Positions 25,854-35,041 are shown, counted from the stretch's first letter. The stretch is 52,987 nt of DNA from Flavobacteriales bacterium (GCA_002863125.1 PKEB01000001.1:1-52987); one strand, 5' to 3'. Numbers and translations: made by a program. Notes: generated from the letters alone by a model not told the origin.

Positions 25854-27100
25854 CCATGAAAGAACTGCTCAAGGCCTACGAATCGAAGCGACCTGAAGTC
25901 GTATTTGAGTGGCAGGATGCCGAAACCGATGCCTGTGGTTGGGTGGTAATCAATTCATTGCGCGGCGGCGCAGCGGGCGGTGGCACGCGCATGCACCCTC
26001 GGCTGGACCGCCGAGAAGTGGAGAGCCTCGCCAAGACCATGGAGGTCAAGTTCTCGGTCAGTGGCCCGCAGATCGGCGGGGCCAAATCCGGCATTGCATT
26101 TGATCCTTCTGATCCGCGAAAAGAAGGTGTGCTGCGGCGATGGTATGCGGCCGTTACGCCACTGCTGAAGTCGTACTACGGCACCGGTGGGGACATGAAC
26201 GTGGATGAGATCCACGAAGTCATTCCCATCACTGAGGATTGCGGTATTTGGCATCCGCAAGAAGGGGTCTTCAATGGCCATTTCAATGCCAAGAATGCCG
26301 AAAAGGTGAAGCGCATCGGGCAGTTGCGCCAGGGGGTTTCCAAAATCGTGGACGACACGACGTACACGCCCAATCCCTCCAAAAAATACCGCGTTGCTGA
26401 TCTGATTACTGGCTATGGCGTGTCCGAGTCGGTGCGCCAATACTACCGGATTTACGGCGGCCAAGTGAGCGGCAAGCGGGTCGCCGTCCAGGGTTGGGGC
26501 AACGTGGGAGCGGCTGCAGCGTACTACCTCGCTCAGGCAGGTGCAGTGGTCGTTGGCATCATCGACCGCGCCGGTGGCATCATTGCGCCGGAAGGCCTGT
26601 CATTTGAAGAGGTGACCCAGCTGTTTGAAGCCAAACAGGGCAACAGTTTGAACGCCGCTGACATGCTTTCGTTTGATGAGGTAAACGCACGAATTTGGGA
26701 TGTGGAAGCGGATGTGTTCCTGCCTTGTGCGGCCTCGCGTTTGATCACACAGGACCAGCTGAATCGCATGGTGAAATCGGGTGTTGAGGTCATCTCTAGT
26801 GGCGCCAATGTGCCCTTCGCAGATGCTGAAATTTTCTACGGTCCCATCGCAGAATCGGCAGATGGTCAGTTGGCCGTGGTTCCGGATTTCATCGCCAATT
26901 GCGGCATGGCGCGGGTGTTTACCTACTTGATGAGCGAATCCGATGTCGACCTCAGCGACGAGGCGATTTTCTCGGATACGTCGGCGACCATCGAGCGCGC
27001 ACTTCAGGAGACACACGGAAGGAACCAAGGCCGAACAGGGCTGGCTGCTACAGCGTTTGAAATCGCACTGAGCAAGCTCATGCCGGCGCAAGGAAATTAA
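25850..27100 (+). CDS. Glu/Leu/Phe/Val family amino-acid dehydrogenase
   Basis: This enzyme oxidatively deaminates an amino acid (or the reverse) with NAD(P). The 416-aa protein has the substrate-domain segments GGAAGGGTRMHPR and GGAKSGIAF with the catalytic-region Lys79, then GGDMNVDE. A Rossmann nucleotide fold begins VAVQGWGNVGAAAA, followed by SSGANVPF and PDFIANCGMARV. The substrate cannot be assigned: the family includes glutamate, leucine and phenylalanine dehydrogenases, and Bacteroidota have several uncharacterised members. The start is the ATG overlapping the anmK stop; a second ATG lies two codons in (25856). Confidence 0.88.
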   Translation: MTMKELLKAYESKRPEVVFEWQDAETDACGWVVINSLRGGAAGGGTRMHPRLDRREVESLAKTMEVKFSVSGPQIGGAKSGIAFDPSDPRKEGVLRRWYAAVTPLLKSYYGTGGDMNVDEIHEVIPITEDCGIWHPQEGVFNGHFNAKNAEKVKRIGQLRQGVSKIVDDTTYTPNPSKKYRVADLITGYGVSESVRQYYRIYGGQVSGKRVAVQGWGNVGAAAAYYLAQAGAVVVGIIDRAGGIIAPEGLSFEEVTQLFEAKQGNSLNAADMLSFDEVNARIWDVEADVFLPCAASRLITQDQLNRMVKSGVEVISSGANVPFADAEIFYGPIAESADGQLAVVPDFIANCGMARVFTYLMSESDVDLSDEAIFSDTSATIERALQETHGRNQGRTGLAATAFEIALSKLMPAQGN

Positions 27101-27163
27101 CTACCCTTAAACCCGCGACGGCCTCCCGTGTTGTAATTTGCGCCACCCGAATTCGCAAACCCC

Positions 27164-28531
27164 ATGGAATTTATTGTTCTCGCCATTTTCGTTCTGGGCT
27201 ACCTGTTCATCGCTTTGGAACATACCTTTCACATCGACAAGGCGGCGAGTGCATTGCTCACAGGGACCATTTGCTGGGGGCTGTTTGTGGTTGGCGTCCA
27301 CGAGGTTCCGGCGCATTTAGCTTCTGATTTTGCCGCGTATGCTGCGGAATTCAATGGCACGAATGCCCAGGCGCTGCATCATTTCTTTGAGCACCGGTTG
27401 TTGCACCACATGGAGGACATCAGCTCCATCCTCTTCTTCCTGCTGGGGGCCATGACCATTGTGGAATTGGTGGATGCGCACGAAGGATTCAGCGTCATCA
27501 CCGACCGCATCAAGACCTCCAATAAGGTGAAGTTGATGTGGATCCTCAGCCTGTTGACATTTTTCTTCTCGGCCGTTCTGGATAACCTTACGACGTCGAT
27601 TGTGATGGTGTCCCTGCTGAGAAAACTCATCGACGACAAGGAAACACGGTGGATCTTCGCGGGCATTGTGATCATTGCTGCCAACGCTGGTGGTGCGTGG
27701 TCGCCCATTGGGGACATCACGACGACCATGCTTTGGATTGGCAATCAGCTGACCTCCGACGTCATCATCACGAACCTTATCGTGCCGTCGTTGGCGTGTT
27801 TAGTTGTTCCACTCGGCATCCTGTCTGTCACCATGAAGGGCGAAGTCAAGCGTCCAGACATCAAGAAAGACGAGAAAGATCCCACGACCCCCGGGGAGCG
27901 TAAGCTGGTGTTTTTCATGGGCGTGGCGGGGCTGCTGTTTGTTCCGGTGTTCAAGACCGTGACCCACTTGCCGCCGTTCATGGGCATGATGCTTTCGCTC
28001 GGCATGATGTGGGTCATCACGGAAATCATCCACCGCAGCAAGAACCACGAAGACCGCGATCAGTTGTCCGTCATCGGCGTTTTGCGCAAGATTGATGCCG
28101 CCTCGGTCCTGTTCTTTTTGGGCATTCTACTCGCAGTGGCGTCGTTGCAGGAAATCGGTCACCTGATTACAGCCGCATCGTGGCTTCGGGACGCCATGGG
28201 CGATGTTTATGCGATCAACGTGGTCATTGGGTTCCTGTCGGCCATCGTCGATAACGTGCCGTTAGTAGCCGCATCGATGGGCATGTACGACATTGCACCG
28301 GCGGCCAGCACGGGCTGGGAGGGGTACTTTGTGCAGAACGGCATCTTCTGGCAATTCCTCGCCTACTGTGCCGGTACGGGTGGATCGGCGCTGATCATTG
28401 GCTCCGCAGCAGGCGTGGCAGTGATGGGCCTCGAGCGCATTGACTTTGTGTGGTACTTGAAGAAAATCAGCCTGCTCGCGATTGCTGGCTACCTCGCCGG
28501 CGCGGGTGTTTTCTGGTTGATGTTCCACTGA
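27164..28531 (+). CDS. nhaD: Na+/H+ antiporter of the NhaD type
   Basis: NhaD exchanges Na+ (or Li+) for protons across the inner membrane, common in marine and alkaliphilic bacteria. This 455-aa protein has about a dozen hydrophobic segments and the ion-transporter signatures AVLDNLTTSIVMV, NAGGAWSPIGDITTTMLW, FLSAIVDNVPLVAAS and CAGTGGSALIIGSAAG. The two DN/TT re-entrant motifs support an inverted-repeat architecture. It stands 63 bp after the dehydrogenase gene. A TGTAATTTG near 27132 is only a poor -7 candidate. Confidence 0.93.
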   Translation: MEFIVLAIFVLGYLFIALEHTFHIDKAASALLTGTICWGLFVVGVHEVPAHLASDFAAYAAEFNGTNAQALHHFFEHRLLHHMEDISSILFFLLGAMTIVELVDAHEGFSVITDRIKTSNKVKLMWILSLLTFFFSAVLDNLTTSIVMVSLLRKLIDDKETRWIFAGIVIIAANAGGAWSPIGDITTTMLWIGNQLTSDVIITNLIVPSLACLVVPLGILSVTMKGEVKRPDIKKDEKDPTTPGERKLVFFMGVAGLLFVPVFKTVTHLPPFMGMMLSLGMMWVITEIIHRSKNHEDRDQLSVIGVLRKIDAASVLFFLGILLAVASLQEIGHLITAASWLRDAMGDVYAINVVIGFLSAIVDNVPLVAASMGMYDIAPAASTGWEGYFVQNGIFWQFLAYCAGTGGSALIIGSAAGVAVMGLERIDFVWYLKKISLLAIAGYLAGAGVFWLMFH

Positions 28532-28659
28532 TCAAACCCCGAGTTTGGCCCCGACGTTGTAAACCGTACGCCGTCGAAAATTGATTCTTTTTGGGAGCGC
28601 GAGCCCCAATAAATGCGTGAACTTTCTCGTTTCAACAACGGCATTGAACGCAAGAATCT
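28532..28659. other. Intergenic gap nhaD-exbB (128 bp)
   Basis: This gap probably holds the exbB promoter, but no -7 element better than two mismatches is visible. An imperfect TTGGG...CCCCAA dyad near 28589-28607 has no T-run, so it is not called a terminator. Confidence 0.4.
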
Positions 28660-29373
28660 ATGAAGACATTTATGCTACTCGATGTAACCACCGGAGGGCA
28701 GGTTGCGGAAGAAACGGGTGAGGCCATCCAGCAAGTGGATGTGAGCATCTTGGAACTGATTTTGGAGGGGTCCAGCGGCATTGGCGGCGGGGCCGTCATG
28801 ATCCTGCTCGCGCTGATGAGTGTAGCTGCCATCTACCTGTTTTTTGAACGCACCATGGCAATCGCCAAGGCCGAAAAGGTCAGCCCGGATTTCATGAACA
28901 AAATCCGGGATTACATCGGGCAAGGCAGTTTTGACAGCGCTCGAAACCTCTGCCAATCGTCCAATACCCCCATGGCCCGCATGCTGGACAAAGGCATCAG
29001 CCGCATTGGCAAAGACCTGAAGGACATCAGCGTTTCCATCGAGAACATCGGCAAGCTGGAGATTTACAACCTGGAGAAGAACCTCAGTTCCTTGGCTACC
29101 ATCGCGAGTGCTGCTCCGATGCTGGGATTCTTGGGAACGGTACTCGGCATGGTGCAGGTGTTCTTGGACATGGAGCAAGTGGGCACCGTGAGTGTGGAAC
29201 ACATTTCATCCGGTACCAAGCAGGCCATGATTACCACCATCGTCGGTCTCGTCGTTGGCATCATCGCCTACATGGCGTACAACAACTTGGTGAGCAAGGT
29301 CTCCAAGGTCATCCACAAAATGGAGGCCACGACCATTGAGTTCATCGACATTTTGGAAGAACCTGCAGCATGA
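28660..29373 (+). CDS. exbB: MotA/TolQ/ExbB proton-channel family protein
   Basis: ExbB-type subunits form the inner-membrane proton channel that energises TonB-dependent uptake or Tol functions. This 237-aa protein has three hydrophobic segments (about 45-65, 145-165 and 185-205) and the family core ASAAPMLGFLGTVLGMVQVF and AMITTIVGLVVGIIAYMAYN. An N-terminal extension of about 40 residues precedes the first membrane segment. Its stop overlaps the exbD start (ATGA). It is ExbB-like rather than MotA-like because ExbD and TonB-like partners follow. Confidence 0.92.
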   Translation: MKTFMLLDVTTGGQVAEETGEAIQQVDVSILELILEGSSGIGGGAVMILLALMSVAAIYLFFERTMAIAKAEKVSPDFMNKIRDYIGQGSFDSARNLCQSSNTPMARMLDKGISRIGKDLKDISVSIENIGKLEIYNLEKNLSSLATIASAAPMLGFLGTVLGMVQVFLDMEQVGTVSVEHISSGTKQAMITTIVGLVVGIIAYMAYNNLVSKVSKVIHKMEATTIEFIDILEEPAA

Positions 29374-29762
29374 ATTTAGGCCAGCGAAATAAGATCAGCG
29401 TGGGCGGAAATATGTCGTCCATGACCGACTTGGTCTTCCTGTTGCTGATCTTCTTCATCATCCTTTCCACCTTGGTGAGCAATGGGGTAAACGTCGAGTT
29501 GCCGAAGGCAAAGGGCACGACTTCAGTCACGAGCAAGATGACCTTGAGCATCAAGCCAGACGGATCGTACCATCTCAATGGCGGCCCCGTTGCATACGAG
29601 GACCTCGAGTCCCTGCTGCGCGTGCGATTGGAAGACTCGGCCGATCCGGTCCTCTACCTCCAAGTGGACGAATCCGTGCCCACGGGAAAGACCGTCGAGG
29701 TCATCGGCATGGCCAAGGCCAACGAATGGAAGGTGATGCTGGGTGCCACGCCAAAGAACTGA
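29370..29762 (+). CDS. exbD: ExbD/TolR-family biopolymer transport protein
   Basis: This 130-aa partner of ExbB has a single N-terminal membrane segment with the expected conserved Asp (MSSMTDLVFLLLIFFI, Asp at about residue 15). A periplasmic domain follows, ending VMLGATPKN. The conserved Asp is the proton-path residue of the family. It is translationally coupled to exbB and followed after 6 bp by the TonB-like gene. Confidence 0.93.
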   Translation: MNLGQRNKISVGGNMSSMTDLVFLLLIFFIILSTLVSNGVNVELPKAKGTTSVTSKMTLSIKPDGSYHLNGGPVAYEDLESLLRVRLEDSADPVLYLQVDESVPTGKTVEVIGMAKANEWKVMLGATPKN

Positions 29763-29768
29763 TACTGC

Positions 29769-30569
29769 ATGCAAGCCATCCTTGAGAAACGACGTCGCGA
29801 AGGCGAGAAGAAGGACCGTGTGAAAGCGGCCATTCTCGCGGTGTGCTCCTTTGCCGGAGTCATCGTGGCGTGCTTTTTCTTGGTGGCCTTTACCAAGTCC
29901 ATTCCCCCGCCCGGGGAGCAGTTCGTTGCGGTCGGGTTTGCGGACATCGGTGATGTCGGGGAGGCTGCGGGTGAAGTGGAATCAGAAGTGCCATCGGAAA
30001 CGGTGGAGGAGGTGGTTCAGCCTGAAGTTTCCCAAAGCGAGCCGGTTGAAGCAACGGTGGCGGAGGAAGTGGTCACGCAAGAACAATCCGAAGTATCCGT
30101 ACCCACCGCGCCCGAGCCGGTCACCGAACCGGATCCTGAGCCCGAACCGGAGCGCACCGTGGATTCGCGGTTGTCCAATGCCTTCAGTGCATTGGCACAG
30201 AGCGGCGGCGGCGGTTCGGAAGGCGCATCGGACCAGGGAACGGGCAATGAGGGGGCAGAGGATGCCAAAATCGATGGCCGGGGCGTGGTGAGTGGAGACG
30301 ATGGGGACTTTGATTTGGACGGCGGAAGCATCATCGGACGACCCATTCAGAACGAGACCCCCCGCAAAGAAGGGGTGGTGCGGGTCAAAATCCTCGTCGA
30401 CAAGAACGGCAAGGTGACCTCCGCTACGTACGATGGCGCAGGCTCGAATACCGCGGACAGCGAACTCATCGAGATGGCGTGTCGGGCAGCAAGCACCACC
30501 ACATGGACCGAGAACCTGGCCCGGCCCGTGCGGTCCGGGTTTGTGACCATTCGATTCGAACTCGAGTGA
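29769..30569 (+). CDS. TonB-like energy transducer
   Basis: This 266-aa protein has a basic N-terminus (KRRREGEKKDR), one membrane segment at about 21-42, a long acidic Glu/Val/Pro-rich spacer (about 58-130), a Gly-rich part, and a C-terminal domain of about 80 residues. That domain has VRVKILVDKNGKVTSATYDG and GFVTIRFELE, resembling the TonB C-terminal fold. It should span the periplasm and pass proton-motive energy from ExbB/ExbD to an outer-membrane partner. The weak similarity allows a TolA-like role instead. Its stop overlaps the GTG start of folC. Confidence 0.82.
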   Translation: MQAILEKRRREGEKKDRVKAAILAVCSFAGVIVACFFLVAFTKSIPPPGEQFVAVGFADIGDVGEAAGEVESEVPSETVEEVVQPEVSQSEPVEATVAEEVVTQEQSEVSVPTAPEPVTEPDPEPEPERTVDSRLSNAFSALAQSGGGGSEGASDQGTGNEGAEDAKIDGRGVVSGDDGDFDLDGGSIIGRPIQNETPRKEGVVRVKILVDKNGKVTSATYDGAGSNTADSELIEMACRAASTTTWTENLARPVRSGFVTIRFELE

Positions 30570-31804
30570 CGTACGCCGAGGCCACCGCGTGGCTGTTTCA
30601 GCAGCTCCCTATGTTCCAGCGGCAAGGTGCCGCCGCCTACAAAGCCGACCTCAGCGGGACTTGGCGTGTCTTGGATGTGCTTGGCCGTCCGGACCTGCGC
30701 CTCGATCACGTCGTTCACGTGGCCGGCACCAACGGCAAGGGTTCCGTTTGCACAGCCATCGCTAATGCGCTGCAGGCCCAAGGCAAACGCGTAGCATTGT
30801 TCACTTCACCTCACCTTGAGGACTTCCGGGAGCGCATGCGCATCAACGGCGCCGTACCCGAAGAACAGTGGGTGGTGGAATTCATTCAACGCATGCGACC
30901 TGAAGTCGAATCGGCGGGATTCGTGCCGTCGTTTTTTGAGTGGACCTTTGGCATGGCCTTGGTGTGGTTCGCCGAACAGGAAGTGGATGTGGTGGTCCTG
31001 GAAACGGGAATGGGCGGGCGGCTCGACAGCACTAACGTTTTTCCGCAACCGCTGCTCACGGCCGTCACGAACATTGGGTTGGACCACCAGCAGTTCCTCG
31101 GCGAAAACATCCGCTCGATTGCCCGAGAAAAGGCGGGCATCATCAAGGACGGAGTGCCGCTCGTCATGGGCCGCATGCGCCCGGAGGCCCAATCGGTGTT
31201 GTTGGAGATGGCAAATCGGTTTGGGGCCGAGGTCCACTACGCTGGAGTAGCTTCAGAGGCCGGTGAAGCTGGTCCGCATTGGCCTGAAAACCGGGCTACT
31301 GCGCATAAGGCACTGGAGGTTCTGAAGGCGACGCCTTTTGGGAGCGATTGGGAGGTACCGCCGCTCGAAGCCATCACAAAATCCGGGCACCCTGGGCGGT
31401 GGCAGTGGCTGCGTCCAGCCCCCTCCGGTGCACGCATTCTGCTGGACTGTGCGCACAATTTGGATGGCCTGCACCGGACGTTGGGAGCGATTGAAGCCCT
31501 GGAATGCGATGGACTGCGGGTTGTATTTGGAGGGGTCAATGACAAGGACATCAACGGCGCACTGGCAGCCATGCCCAACGTGGGATCGTATTATTTCTGC
31601 GCGGCGCAAATCCCAAGAGCCTTGCCCAGTGCGACGTTGGCTGACCACGCCGCAGACGTCGGGTTGAGCGGCCAAGCGTACGGAACAGTCGAAGCGGCTT
31701 TAGAAGCGGCGCTCGCTGATGCTCAGCCGAATGACTTGGTCGCGGTATTCGGCAGCGTCTTCATTGCCGGTGAGGTGCTCGCTTGGGAGCGCAGTCGAAG
31801 CTGA
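30566..31804 (+). CDS. folC: Folylpolyglutamate synthase / dihydrofolate synthase
   Basis: FolC joins dihydropteroate with glutamate and adds further glutamates to folates. This 412-aa Mur-ligase-family protein has the ATP loop HVAGTNGKGSVCTAIANAL near residues 50-68, TSPHLEDFRERM, ETGMGGRLDSTN, NIGLDHQQFLG and LLDCAHNLDGL. The GTG at 30566 is chosen because it begins VTYAEATAWLFQQLP, the usual N-terminus, and overlaps the preceding stop (GTGA). The longer frame starting upstream is inside the TonB-like gene. Confidence 0.94.
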   Translation: MTYAEATAWLFQQLPMFQRQGAAAYKADLSGTWRVLDVLGRPDLRLDHVVHVAGTNGKGSVCTAIANALQAQGKRVALFTSPHLEDFRERMRINGAVPEEQWVVEFIQRMRPEVESAGFVPSFFEWTFGMALVWFAEQEVDVVVLETGMGGRLDSTNVFPQPLLTAVTNIGLDHQQFLGENIRSIAREKAGIIKDGVPLVMGRMRPEAQSVLLEMANRFGAEVHYAGVASEAGEAGPHWPENRATAHKALEVLKATPFGSDWEVPPLEAITKSGHPGRWQWLRPAPSGARILLDCAHNLDGLHRTLGAIEALECDGLRVVFGGVNDKDINGALAAMPNVGSYYFCAAQIPRALPSATLADHAADVGLSGQAYGTVEAALEAALADAQPNDLVAVFGSVFIAGEVLAWERSRS

Positions 31805-31810
31805 CATGGG

Positions 31811-33331
31811 TTAGTGCAACGCCTTACCCGTCATTTCAGAAGGCTGTGGGATGCCCATCAGCTTGAGTACGGTTGGGGCTACATCCGCCAAAATGCCGTC
31901 CTGGATCGAATCGACATATTCTGATAGGACGACCACCGGCACTGGATTGGTCGTGTGAGCAGTGTGGGGCGAACCGTCGGGATGCCGCGCAAAATCCGCA
32001 TTGCCGTGGTCGGCAATGATGATGAATTGGTAGCCGTTGGCGCGGCCGGCCTCGACCACTTCGCGAAGGCAGTCGTCGGTGACTTCCACCGCCTTGACAA
32101 TGGCGTCGAAAACCCCCGTATGGCCAACCATGTCGGGGTTGGCGAAATTGAGGCAAATGAAATCGGGAGCCTGTACGTTCTCGCCCTTCATTTCCGGGAC
32201 GATGAGGTTGACAATTTCGTGCGCAGACATCTCTGGCTGGAGGTCATAGGTAGGGACCTTCGGACTGTGCGCCATCAACCGACGCTCTCCATCGAATGAA
32301 ACTTCGCGGCCTCCGCTGAAAAAGAACGTGACGTGGGGGTATTTTTCCGTTTCCGCGATGCGCACCTGGGTGCGGCCCGCCGCCGCGACGGTTTCACCGA
32401 GCGTGGCCACCAAGTTGGGCTTGTCGTAAATCACATGAACGCCCTGAAACGAATCGTCGTAATTCGTCATGGTGACGTAATGCAACGGAATGGGTTCCAT
32501 CTCGTGCTCGGGGTATGCTTGCTGGGTGAGCGCGGAGGTGATTTCACGGCACCGATCCGTTCGGAAGTTGAAGCAAATCACCACATCGTCTGGTGCGATG
32601 CAGATGGGGTCGCCAACGATGAAGGGCCGGATGAATTCATCGGTAATGTCTTGCGCATAGTGCGCTTCAATCCCATCGGCTGCGGTCGTGTATCGGGCGC
32701 CCTCCCCACGGACGAGGGCGGCGAAGGCTTGTCCAATGCGTTCCCAGCGGTTGTCCCGATCCATGGCGTAGTAGCGGCCGTGTACGGAGGCAATCCGCCC
32801 TCCCGTTATCTCCAGCACGGATTCAAGCTCAGCGATGTACCCTGCTGCGGTGCGGGGCGAAGTGTCGCGCCCATCGGTGAAGGCGTGAATGGCGAAGTCT
32901 TCGATGCCGGCGGTTGCAGCGGCTTTGCAAAGCGCATTCAGGTGCGCTTGCTGGGAATGCACACCGCCTTGTGAGACGAGGCCCATGAAGTGCAAGCGGG
33001 CGCCTGTGCTTTTGGCTCGGTCAAAGGCGGCCTGAAGGACCGATTCCTTCTCGAAGGAACCCGCTTCAATGGCCCGGTTGATGCGGAGCAAATCTTGGTA
33101 GACGATCCGGCCGGCGCCGATGTTCATGTGGCCGACTTCGCTGTTGCCCATTTGTCCATCCGGAAGCCCGACGTGTTCGCCGTCAGTCCGGAGTGTGGCT
33201 TTGGGATGTCGATGCAACAATTCATCCATAAAGGGGGTGTGAGCGGCGGCGATGGCGTTGCTCGAATCGTAGTCGCCGATGCCCCATCCGTCCAGGATGA
33301 TGAGGGCGCATTTGTCTGAAGTAAGGGTCAT
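31811..33331 (-). CDS. gpmI: 2,3-bisphosphoglycerate-independent phosphoglycerate mutase
   Basis: GpmI interconverts 3- and 2-phosphoglycerate in glycolysis and gluconeogenesis, using two Mn2+ ions. This 506-aa protein has LIILDGWGIG at 10-19, the phospho-Ser motif QMGNSEVGHMNIGAGR (Ser64), HAFTDGRDTSP, FNFRTDRCREI, and the C-terminal metal site IADHGNADF plus HTAHTTNPVPVV. Its ATG overlaps the stop of the histidine kinase gene by 4 bases. The convergent folC stop is 6 bp away with no terminator between. Confidence 0.97.
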   Translation of the reverse strand: MTLTSDKCALIILDGWGIGDYDSSNAIAAAHTPFMDELLHRHPKATLRTDGEHVGLPDGQMGNSEVGHMNIGAGRIVYQDLLRINRAIEAGSFEKESVLQAAFDRAKSTGARLHFMGLVSQGGVHSQQAHLNALCKAAATAGIEDFAIHAFTDGRDTSPRTAAGYIAELESVLEITGGRIASVHGRYYAMDRDNRWERIGQAFAALVRGEGARYTTAADGIEAHYAQDITDEFIRPFIVGDPICIAPDDVVICFNFRTDRCREITSALTQQAYPEHEMEPIPLHYVTMTNYDDSFQGVHVIYDKPNLVATLGETVAAAGRTQVRIAETEKYPHVTFFFSGGREVSFDGERRLMAHSPKVPTYDLQPEMSAHEIVNLIVPEMKGENVQAPDFICLNFANPDMVGHTGVFDAIVKAVEVTDDCLREVVEAGRANGYQFIIIADHGNADFARHPDGSPHTAHTTNPVPVVVLSEYVDSIQDGILADVAPTVLKLMGIPQPSEMTGKALH

Positions 33332-34251
33332 GAAGTAAGGGGAATCTTCGTGGTGATGCGGCAGCCACCGCGTTCGCTGGTATCGATGGTCAATTCTCCG
33401 CCGTGCATGCGGATGATTTGATGGGCCAAATAAAGCCCCAATCCCGTGCCGGTGGTGTCGGTGTGCTCGATGCGTTCGAATTTTTCCAGCACCTGCTTTC
33501 GCTTACTGGTTGGGATGCCTGGACCTCCGTCGTCTACCGTGCATTGAAGGGCTTCCGGGGTTTGGGAGATTTCGACGTGAACGGATGCATCGTTCGGGCT
33601 GTATTTCAGGGCATTTTCGATGAGGTTGCCCCAGGCAAGGGCCATGGCATCGGCATCGCCTTCCACGAGGCCCATCGCTTGTTCGGAGGTTGTTAGTTCG
33701 ATGGATCGATCTCGGAACGGGCCGGTTTGATGGCGCTGAATGGCCTCCTTCACGATGTGCTCTGCATCAAACGGTTCGCGGTTCATCGCTTTGCCCGAGA
33801 CGAGCCGATTGCTCTGCAAGATGTTCTCGACCCGCTGGGAAAGCCGGCTCAAGCCCGCGCTCGCATCTTCGTACAGTTCGCGTTTAGTGGCTTCGTCCCA
33901 TTCGTGGCGTTTGAGGGAGTCGATGGCCAGTTGCGTGCCGGCGATGGGCGTCTTCAATTCGTGGGTAACCGCGAGCAGGAAGTGCCGCTCTTTCTGCGCC
34001 TGCGCCCGCTCTTTGCGAATGCCACGCCAGATCGCAACGAACCCCAAACTGAGCAGTCCCAAGAATACACTGCCCTCCCCGAGGATCATCAGCGTGTACC
34101 GTGCCGCATTGGAAGTGCCCTCCAGCTCATCGATGGTGTGATGTTGCTGAATCAACAAGTAGGCCCACCAGCTGAATTGCATCAGGATGTAGGCACCCAA
34201 TACCGCTGTTAGCCACGTCCGGTTAGCTCGTTCCGCTTGCTGCCTTGGCAT
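33328..34251 (-). CDS. Sensor histidine kinase (no partner regulator nearby)
   Basis: This 307-aa inner-membrane protein has two membrane segments (about 13-35 and 54-77) with only a short loop between, so little room for an extracellular sensor. A HisKA domain follows with the phospho-acceptor His97 in VTHELKTPIAG. The ATPase domain has LIENALKYS (N box), VDDGGPGIP (G1) and GTGLGLYLAHQI (G2). All catalytic motifs are present. No response regulator is encoded next to it. It overlaps gpmI and follows the methyltransferase after 23 nt. A candidate -7 element sits 4 nt before its ATG. Confidence 0.93.
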   Translation of the reverse strand: MPRQQAERANRTWLTAVLGAYILMQFSWWAYLLIQQHHTIDELEGTSNAARYTLMILGEGSVFLGLLSLGFVAIWRGIRKERAQAQKERHFLLAVTHELKTPIAGTQLAIDSLKRHEWDEATKRELYEDASAGLSRLSQRVENILQSNRLVSGKAMNREPFDAEHIVKEAIQRHQTGPFRDRSIELTTSEQAMGLVEGDADAMALAWGNLIENALKYSPNDASVHVEISQTPEALQCTVDDGGPGIPTSKRKQVLEKFERIEHTDTTGTGLGLYLAHQIIRMHGGELTIDTSERGGCRITTKIPLTS

Positions 34252-34255
34252 GCCG

Positions 34256-34263
34256 TAAAGCTA
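34256..34263 (-). promoter_or_regulatory. Candidate -7 element of the histidine kinase gene
   Basis: The minus strand reads TAGCTTTA (one mismatch), 4 nt before the ATG. It is embedded in a small dyad, CCGTA-GCTT-TACGG. Confidence 0.35.
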
Positions 34264-34274
34264 CGGTACGCCCT

Positions 34275-35036
34275 TCAGAATCGGATGCACACGTGCTCGC
34301 GTTTGAGGGCTTGATTGCGCGTCAAGAGGCCCCATTCGAACGCATCCATTTGCAAGGTCCATTCCGGCATGGACCGAATGTGTTCCCAAGCGGCCTCCAT
34401 ATCGGGCGACCAATGGATGTCGTCGCACACAATGACGCCATCGGGGTGAAGCAAAGGCAGGCTCTTTTCGACGTAGCGGATGAGGGCTTCCCCCCGGTGG
34501 TTGCCATCGATGAAAATCAGGTCGTACTCCCGGTCGGCGAATGCCTCCCATGTCGCATCGAATTCGCCAGAAAAAGACCTGATGTTCGCGGCACCCAACT
34601 TGGCCCAATGGGACTGGGCCAAGGATTGAATGTGCGGGTTGCCTTCCACTGTGGTGAGCATTCCTGTGTGGCGGGCTAAGTATGCAGAAGTGAGGCCTAA
34701 GGATGTGCCGAGTTCGAGGGTGGCCTGGCTCGGCAGGTGTGCCGCCAATGCGGCAAGGGCACGGGCGTGTTTGGGGCGTTTCAACGAACGCTGCGCAATG
34801 CCGGAGACCGTCGAAGTGTTGCCGGTTGAACCCGCGCCGTAATCCACCACGGGCACGACCTCCGTGCTGGTTTTGAGTTCAGAACGCAGGGTTTCGATGT
34901 CCATACAATGGAATTGCGTGCTGCGCATGCTCGTCAACAGGGTGAACAGCCAGGGGCTGTTGACGGAGCGCCAACTTCGGCTTGACAAAAGCCAACGAAC
35001 GAACGAGGTAATGCGGAAGATGGCGTTGGATTTCAC
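34275..35036 (-). CDS. Class I SAM-dependent O-methyltransferase-like protein
   Basis: This 253-aa protein has a Rossmann methyltransferase fold: ATLELGTSLGLTSAYLA (SAM motif I), LTTVEGNP, YDLIFIDGNHRGEALI and GVIVCDDIHWS. This order fits the O-methyltransferase type, and related Bacteroidota proteins carry an N-terminal 'HSPFVY'-like box, here NSPWLF. The start GTG at 35036 keeps that N-terminal part, and a -7 element ends 5 nt upstream. The substrate is unknown. It may be the first gene of a methyltransferase-kinase-gpmI transcript. Confidence 0.82.
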   Translation of the reverse strand: MKSNAIFRITSFVRWLLSSRSWRSVNSPWLFTLLTSMRSTQFHCMDIETLRSELKTSTEVVPVVDYGAGSTGNTSTVSGIAQRSLKRPKHARALAALAAHLPSQATLELGTSLGLTSAYLARHTGMLTTVEGNPHIQSLAQSHWAKLGAANIRSFSGEFDATWEAFADREYDLIFIDGNHRGEALIRYVEKSLPLLHPDGVIVCDDIHWSPDMEAAWEHIRSMPEWTLQMDAFEWGLLTRNQALKREHVCIRF

Positions 35037-35041
35037 GTTGT

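Noticed and set aside
28589-28607. TTGGG...CCCCAA dyad as the nhaD terminator
   Set aside because: No T-run follows on either strand and the inner part does not pair well.
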